Below, one piece after another: positions 1 to 7,088 of a stretch of DNA of 7,088 nt; within the stretch, counting starts at the first letter, position 1; every line of letters starts with the position of its first letter. Source of the DNA: Candidatus Aegiribacteria sp. (GTDB taxonomy: Bacteria; Fermentibacterota; Fermentibacteria; Fermentibacterales; Fermentibacteraceae); contig DAOWAG010000057.1 of NCBI GenBank assembly GCA_030634715.1, forward strand, positions 1-7,088. Reading direction: 5' to 3'. The notes beneath the pieces are model-generated. The model had not been told where the DNA came from. It did not search any database and saw only the letters and a program-made list of their open reading frames with translations. The translations under genes were made by a program, and so were the position numbers.

Positions 1-1
1 A

Positions 2-856
2 GCGAGTACCCAGTTCTGCGCCGTTCCTTTCAACTTCCTTGAGAAGGACATGACCGCTGACTATGTAGTTACAGGAGGATGGTCAAAAAAAGCAGTTAAG
101 GAAGCAAAATTCTTCGGTAACGTGAACATCGCCGCCACCAGTGAAGACGCGAACTTCAATTTCATCCCGAAGCAGTTCGACCTCACTCCCGGAGCCGCTT
201 ACGTTCATACTACCAGTAACAACACTCTTGTCGGCACTCAGATAAAGAACTTCCCACAAACTGGTGATGTTCCTCTTGTCTCTGATATGTCCAGTGATTT
301 CCTGTCCAGAAAACTCGATTTCAGCAAATTCTCGCTTATTTACGCTGGAGCGCAGAAGAATATCGGCCCATCGGGTGTCACCGCGGTTATTATCAAGCGG
401 TCCTGGGCTGAGAAAGCACGCAAGGAAGTTCCGACAATGCTTGCTTACGCCACTCATATCGATAAGAACTCCCTTTTCAATACTCCTCCCTCCTTCCCTG
501 TCTACGTCGTTGGAAATGTAATGAAATGGATTCTGGAGCAGGGCGGTCTTGAAGCTGTTGAAATGGCTAACAACAGAAAAGCCGGGCTGCTTTACGACTA
601 TATGGATGAGAACAGCGATTATTACACGTGTACTGTGTCCGATCCGGTAAGCAGATCTCTCATGAACGTCACATTCCGTCTCCCGACTGAGGAGCTTGAG
701 AAGAAGTTCATCGCTGAGGGCGCGGAAAATAACCTCCTGGGTCTGAAGGGACACAGATCAGTCGGAGGCTGCAGAGCATCCATCTACAACGCAATGCCAT
801 ACGAGGGTGTCGAAGCACTTGTAAACTTCATGAAGAGATTCAAGGCGGCAAATTAG
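2..856 (+). CDS. serC: Phosphoserine aminotransferase, 5' end cut by window edge
   Basis: SerC is a PLP-dependent cytoplasmic enzyme that converts 3-phosphohydroxypyruvate plus glutamate to O-phosphoserine in serine synthesis. In some bacteria it also acts in PLP synthesis. The frame is open from base 2 and gives 284 residues before the TAG at 854-856. It begins inside the conserved cofactor-phosphate loop (ASTQFCAVP), so about 75 N-terminal residues are missing compared with the 362-residue E. coli protein; the ATG at position 50 is internal. Visible signatures are YAGAQKNIGPSG, whose Lys (bases 356-358) is the Schiff-base lysine; FNTPPS; and the substrate-phosphate region GHRSVGGCRASIYNAMP near the C-terminus. 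No frame disruption is seen. The gene runs convergently towards ligA and ends just before a hairpin. Its promoter and upstream neighbours are outside the window. Family assignment is very secure. Confidence 0.96.
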   Translation, partial: ASTQFCAVPFNFLEKDMTADYVVTGGWSKKAVKEAKFFGNVNIAATSEDANFNFIPKQFDLTPGAAYVHTTSNNTLVGTQIKNFPQTGDVPLVSDMSSDFLSRKLDFSKFSLIYAGAQKNIGPSGVTAVIIKRSWAEKARKEVPTMLAYATHIDKNSLFNTPPSFPVYVVGNVMKWILEQGGLEAVEMANNRKAGLLYDYMDENSDYYTCTVSDPVSRSLMNVTFRLPTEELEKKFIAEGAENNLLGLKGHRSVGGCRASIYNAMPYEGVEALVNFMKRFKAAN

Positions 857-900
857 TTCCTGAACACGTATTGAGTCAAATCTTTACGAAATATGATGAT

Positions 901-922
901 GGGCGGAGAGAAATCTCCGCCC
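901..922 (+). terminator. Intrinsic terminator between convergent serC and ligA
   Basis: There is a perfect 9-bp inverted repeat: GGGCGGAGA (901-909) and TCTCCGCCC (914-922), closed by a GAAA tetraloop of the stable GNRA class when read as + strand RNA. It lies 44 bp after the serC stop and is followed by TTCTTC, a short, interrupted U tract. Being palindromic, it can also form in the ligA transcript, which would reach it 32 bp after its stop codon; the tail on that side (ATCATCATATTT) is poorer in U. It most likely serves serC and may serve both genes. The remainder of the 98-bp gap shows nothing else. Confidence 0.8.
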
Positions 923-954
923 TTCTTCAAACCATACCAGCATATATCCAGTAT

Positions 955-4900
<3,946 letters not shown>

Positions 4901-4906
4901 TTAATG

Positions 4907-4912
4907 TCCTTC
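4907..4912 (-). promoter_or_regulatory. Ribosome binding site of the GH57 gene
   Basis: GAAGGA on the minus strand, 6 nt before the ATG at 4898-4900, is a good Shine-Dalgarno match. It supports that start, which also places the N-terminal HQP motif at the usual distance from the first Met. It sits in the 38-bp gap after the upstream gene, where no promoter or terminator is apparent. Confidence 0.75.
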
Positions 4913-4938
4913 AGTGGATATGCTCGGATTTGTATTGA

Positions 4939-7047
4939 TTATCTCTCAATGCTGCCATGCAGATGCCTGTAGATTATATCAGCAGGGAGAATACGGTCAG
5001 GATCAATATTGATCGCTCGAATATTCTGAATTCCGCTCGGTATTCGGCCCGCAAAGAAACCCTCAGTTGAACCCCTCGAAAGTTCAATCACTTCGGAATT
5101 CTCTTCAGAAACGATAAGAATATCATCGGTTATCGATCCAAGCGGGAAATTCTGCCCCGGCTGATACTGTTCTAGCCATATTTGCAGGTATCCCGATGAA
5201 TCAGCCCATGCAACTTCAATTTGAGGGATGCCTGGATTGTATAGCCATTGGAAGAACATCTCTCCAAACGCTCCGCTCTCCCTGATTCCCATCGCGGAGA
5301 ATAACCTGCTGAATGAATCTCCGGAGTGTCTGAGATTCCCGAGCGCTCTTGGTATTCCTCTCTTGAAAGCTGGTATCTCTCGTGTAAGGAATTCAATAAC
5401 GATCGGAGCTTTACCAAGTATCACAGGATCATAGAGCGGAGATTCAATTAATTCGGGATCAGCTATCGCGTATTCCGTACCGCCGGTTATCTCTGTAGAA
5501 TAGAGGTAGTATTTCAGAAAGGCTTCAAGTAGTTCGGCTGAATCAGTATTTTCCTCAGCTGTGATAAATTTATAGACCGACCACGCAGCGAAAGCGTCTC
5601 TGAGACATTCCGTAAGATAAGTACTGCCGGCGAGGAAGGATCTCGCTGTCTCGAATACAACAGCAGCGGCAGGAACTGTAATGCCTGAAACAAGTGAATC
5701 AGACCATGATTCGTACCCCTGAATTGACGCAAGGATGTCTGAGGAAAGGAAAACACATCCAGGACCAGTCAGAAAAACGGGAATGTCAAGGCTGCGAACT
5801 ATTACGAAGTCCAATCTGGCACCGGAGAAGCCCATATTGTTCCAGAAAACAGACGCGATTTCATCCGCCAGATAACTCATTTCCAGTGCAAGAGAGTCGG
5901 AATTGTGACAGAAATATTTGCTTCTCCATCCGGCGATATCGATTTCCGAGAATCCTCCGGTTGCCCATGCAAGAGGCCCTCTAACACCGCCTTCAGGGGA
6001 GGAATAGGATACGATCAGCAGTGAATCGGACACCACGCTCGATAATTCCTGAAGGGGAGCGTAGATACTGTACCCCATATCCGGAACTGAAATATCCAGA
6101 CTGTACGAAGCCGGTATATCATTTCCAGGATAGAACCACATACCACACTGAAAGGAGGTCGAGGGATTGATCTGCAGTCCGCTGATTATGATACGGTCTG
6201 TAGAACCGGAAATGAATCCACTCCGTGTTCCTGAGAAGAGACCCGTAAATATTCTTGAGGAATCCGCAACACATCGGATTGAATCTCCAACGTATTCAAA
6301 GTGACCATTCAGAGACTCAAAGCTGGAACCGGTTCCACTGTTCGGAAGAAACAGAGTTAACTCGCTGTCGGACTGAGTGGGGCTGAAATCAATGACCAAT
6401 GTGTCAAGAACGGTAATTTCTCTTTGTGACGGATTGATTGATAGATTAATTCTGTGATTAACATCAGGTGGAACTGCAACATCTGAATTGACTTCTTCTA
6501 CAATCAAGCTCCGATTGCGATCTGAGAGATAAACGGATCGCAGCATGCTATTCGGGGGTTCAACCAGATCAGCAGTCCTGAGAATCCCGCTTATTGAAGA
6601 GAGAAGCATATTGGGAGAAGATCCCTGCATTTTCACCTGAAGCACTACGATCTCCTCGGCTCCTCTATTCCATATTCGCTCTACAGCACTTGAATCCTCG
6701 GTTGTATATAACACTGCAAGGTAGGAGGCGTTCTCACCAAGAGAAGGAATTTCAACAGTTGTTGTTTGATCAGGTTGAAGGAGCGGTATTTCACCAGAAC
6801 CTGTTTTACCAAGAAGAATAAGCCCTCCATCTAGCTGAATGCTCCATGTAAGATTGGTAGCATTTGTGTCACCGTTATTCCGTATTATAGCGTTAATACC
6901 AATTCCTCCGTTAATCACCTCAATATCGAGTCCGTTTGTTTTCATCATATTGTTATTATTCTGTTTATAATTACTATTTATTGCACTTCCATATCCAGCT
7001 AATAAGATAAAGATACAAACCAAGAGGCTTAAGCTTTTATGTTTCAT
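4939..7047 (-). CDS. Exported M1 aminopeptidase-like protein lacking catalytic residues
   Basis: The 702-residue protein has a signal peptide (1-22), an Asn-rich linker (23-38), a beta-sandwich-like domain (about 39-110; pattern GGIGINAIIRNNG then W-x-I-x-L-D-G-G) and then an M1-type scaffold. That scaffold comprises an N-terminal beta region (about 196-335), a thermolysin-like part (about 380-500), a helical part ending FFQWLYNPGIP (598-607) and a C-terminal beta domain ending in INIDPDRILP. Family landmarks are aligned by eye. TGPGCVFLSSDIL (427-439) stands where M1 enzymes have G-x-M-E-N/H, FETAR (465-469) replaces HExxH, RDAFAAW (483-489) replaces the NEGFA segment with Asp for the zinc Glu, and L544 sits at the catalytic Tyr position. 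Only Glu466 is kept. Peptidase activity is therefore unlikely; a binding or structural role outside the cytoplasm is inferred. It is first in the apparent operon. The M1 relationship is fairly sure; the function is unknown. Confidence 0.8.
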   Translation of the reverse strand: MKHKSLSLLVCIFILLAGYGSAINSNYKQNNNNMMKTNGLDIEVINGGIGINAIIRNNGDTNATNLTWSIQLDGGLILLGKTGSGEIPLLQPDQTTTVEIPSLGENASYLAVLYTTEDSSAVERIWNRGAEEIVVLQVKMQGSSPNMLLSSISGILRTADLVEPPNSMLRSVYLSDRNRSLIVEEVNSDVAVPPDVNHRINLSINPSQREITVLDTLVIDFSPTQSDSELTLFLPNSGTGSSFESLNGHFEYVGDSIRCVADSSRIFTGLFSGTRSGFISGSTDRIIISGLQINPSTSFQCGMWFYPGNDIPASYSLDISVPDMGYSIYAPLQELSSVVSDSLLIVSYSSPEGGVRGPLAWATGGFSEIDIAGWRSKYFCHNSDSLALEMSYLADEIASVFWNNMGFSGARLDFVIVRSLDIPVFLTGPGCVFLSSDILASIQGYESWSDSLVSGITVPAAAVVFETARSFLAGSTYLTECLRDAFAAWSVYKFITAEENTDSAELLEAFLKYYLYSTEITGGTEYAIADPELIESPLYDPVILGKAPIVIEFLTREIPAFKRGIPRALGNLRHSGDSFSRLFSAMGIRESGAFGEMFFQWLYNPGIPQIEVAWADSSGYLQIWLEQYQPGQNFPLGSITDDILIVSEENSEVIELSRGSTEGFFAGRIPSGIQNIRAINIDPDRILPADIIYRHLHGSIER
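6982..7047 (-). other. Signal peptide of the M1-like protein
   Basis: Residues 1-22 show a basic start (MKHK), a hydrophobic core (about LSLLVCIFILLAG) and a GSA end suited to signal peptidase I, cleaving after Ala22. A Cys at position 11 lies inside the hydrophobic core and lacks a proper lipobox before it, so a soluble or surface-exposed secreted protein is preferred over a lipoprotein. Confidence 0.8.
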
Positions 7048-7055
7048 TCTCTTGA

Positions 7056-7061
7056 CTCCCC
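7056..7061 (-). promoter_or_regulatory. Ribosome binding site of the M1-like gene
   Basis: GGGGAG on the minus strand lies 8 nt before the ATG at 7045-7047, in an otherwise AT-rich leader. It supports this start, which is also the one that gives a complete signal peptide. Confidence 0.65.
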
Positions 7062-7064
7062 AAA

Positions 7065-7082
7065 ATTATGAATATAAATATA
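7065..7082 (-). promoter_or_regulatory. Possible -10 region of the minus-strand operon
   Basis: Upstream of the M1-like gene the minus strand is very AT-rich, with two overlapping-style TATATT candidates (7082-7077 and 7076-7071) and a CATAAT (7070-7065). Any of them could be a -10 element giving a short 5' leader. The -35 region would lie outside the window, so this rests on composition and position only. Confidence 0.3.
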
Positions 7083-7088
7083 AAAAGA

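Noticed and set aside
83..754. A 223-codon open frame on the minus strand opposite serC.
   Set aside because: It lies wholly within clear serC coding sequence, has no recognisable motif, and is explained by codon bias of the real gene on the other strand.
7012..7020. Cys11 of the M1-like protein as a lipobox cysteine.
   Set aside because: The preceding residues LLV do not fit the usual small residue at -1, and Cys11 is in the middle of the hydrophobic core, too early for a cleavage site.
4939..7047. Treating the M1-like gene as a decayed pseudogene.
   Set aside because: The frame is open for 702 codons with signal peptide, ribosome site and conserved scaffold motifs, and the changes are confined to catalytic positions rather than stops or frameshifts.

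Overview
The window holds four protein genes on two convergent transcription units, tightly packed and all with intact reading frames. It reads as a bacterial chromosome of moderate G+C. There are no mobile elements, RNA genes, CRISPR arrays or phage features that I can see. The combination of an NAD-dependent DNA ligase, a bacterial-type SerC, an archaeal/thermophile-style GH57 4-alpha-glucanotransferase and a large exported M1-peptidase-like protein would fit an uncultured lineage of the FCB/candidate-phylum kind. That placement is a low-confidence impression, not a result.

Region by region: positions 2-856 (+) carry the 3' three-quarters of serC (phosphoserine aminotransferase), cut by the window edge. 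Positions 857-954 are a short convergent gap with a perfect 9-bp stem and GAAA loop, a probable terminator. From 955 to 7047 everything is on the minus strand, in transcription order: a 702-residue exported protein with the architecture of an M1 aminopeptidase but without its catalytic residues; then, 38 bp later, a GH57 4-alpha-glucanotransferase of 652 residues; then ligA, whose start codon overlaps the end of the GH57 gene by 11 bp. The spacing argues for a three-gene operon, read from an AT-rich leader at 7048-7088.

The genes do not form an obvious pathway. SerC makes serine (and possibly pyridoxal phosphate precursors), GH57 rearranges alpha-1,4-glucans in the cytoplasm, LigA joins nicked DNA, and the M1-like protein is outside the cytoplasm. 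The most interesting item is the M1-like protein. It retains the whole M1 scaffold, but the zinc-binding HExxH reads FETAR, the exopeptidase GxMEN-type motif reads TGPGC, and the catalytic Tyr position appears to be Leu. It therefore looks like an exported pseudopeptidase with an extra N-terminal beta domain. The other three genes look like ordinary, functional family members.
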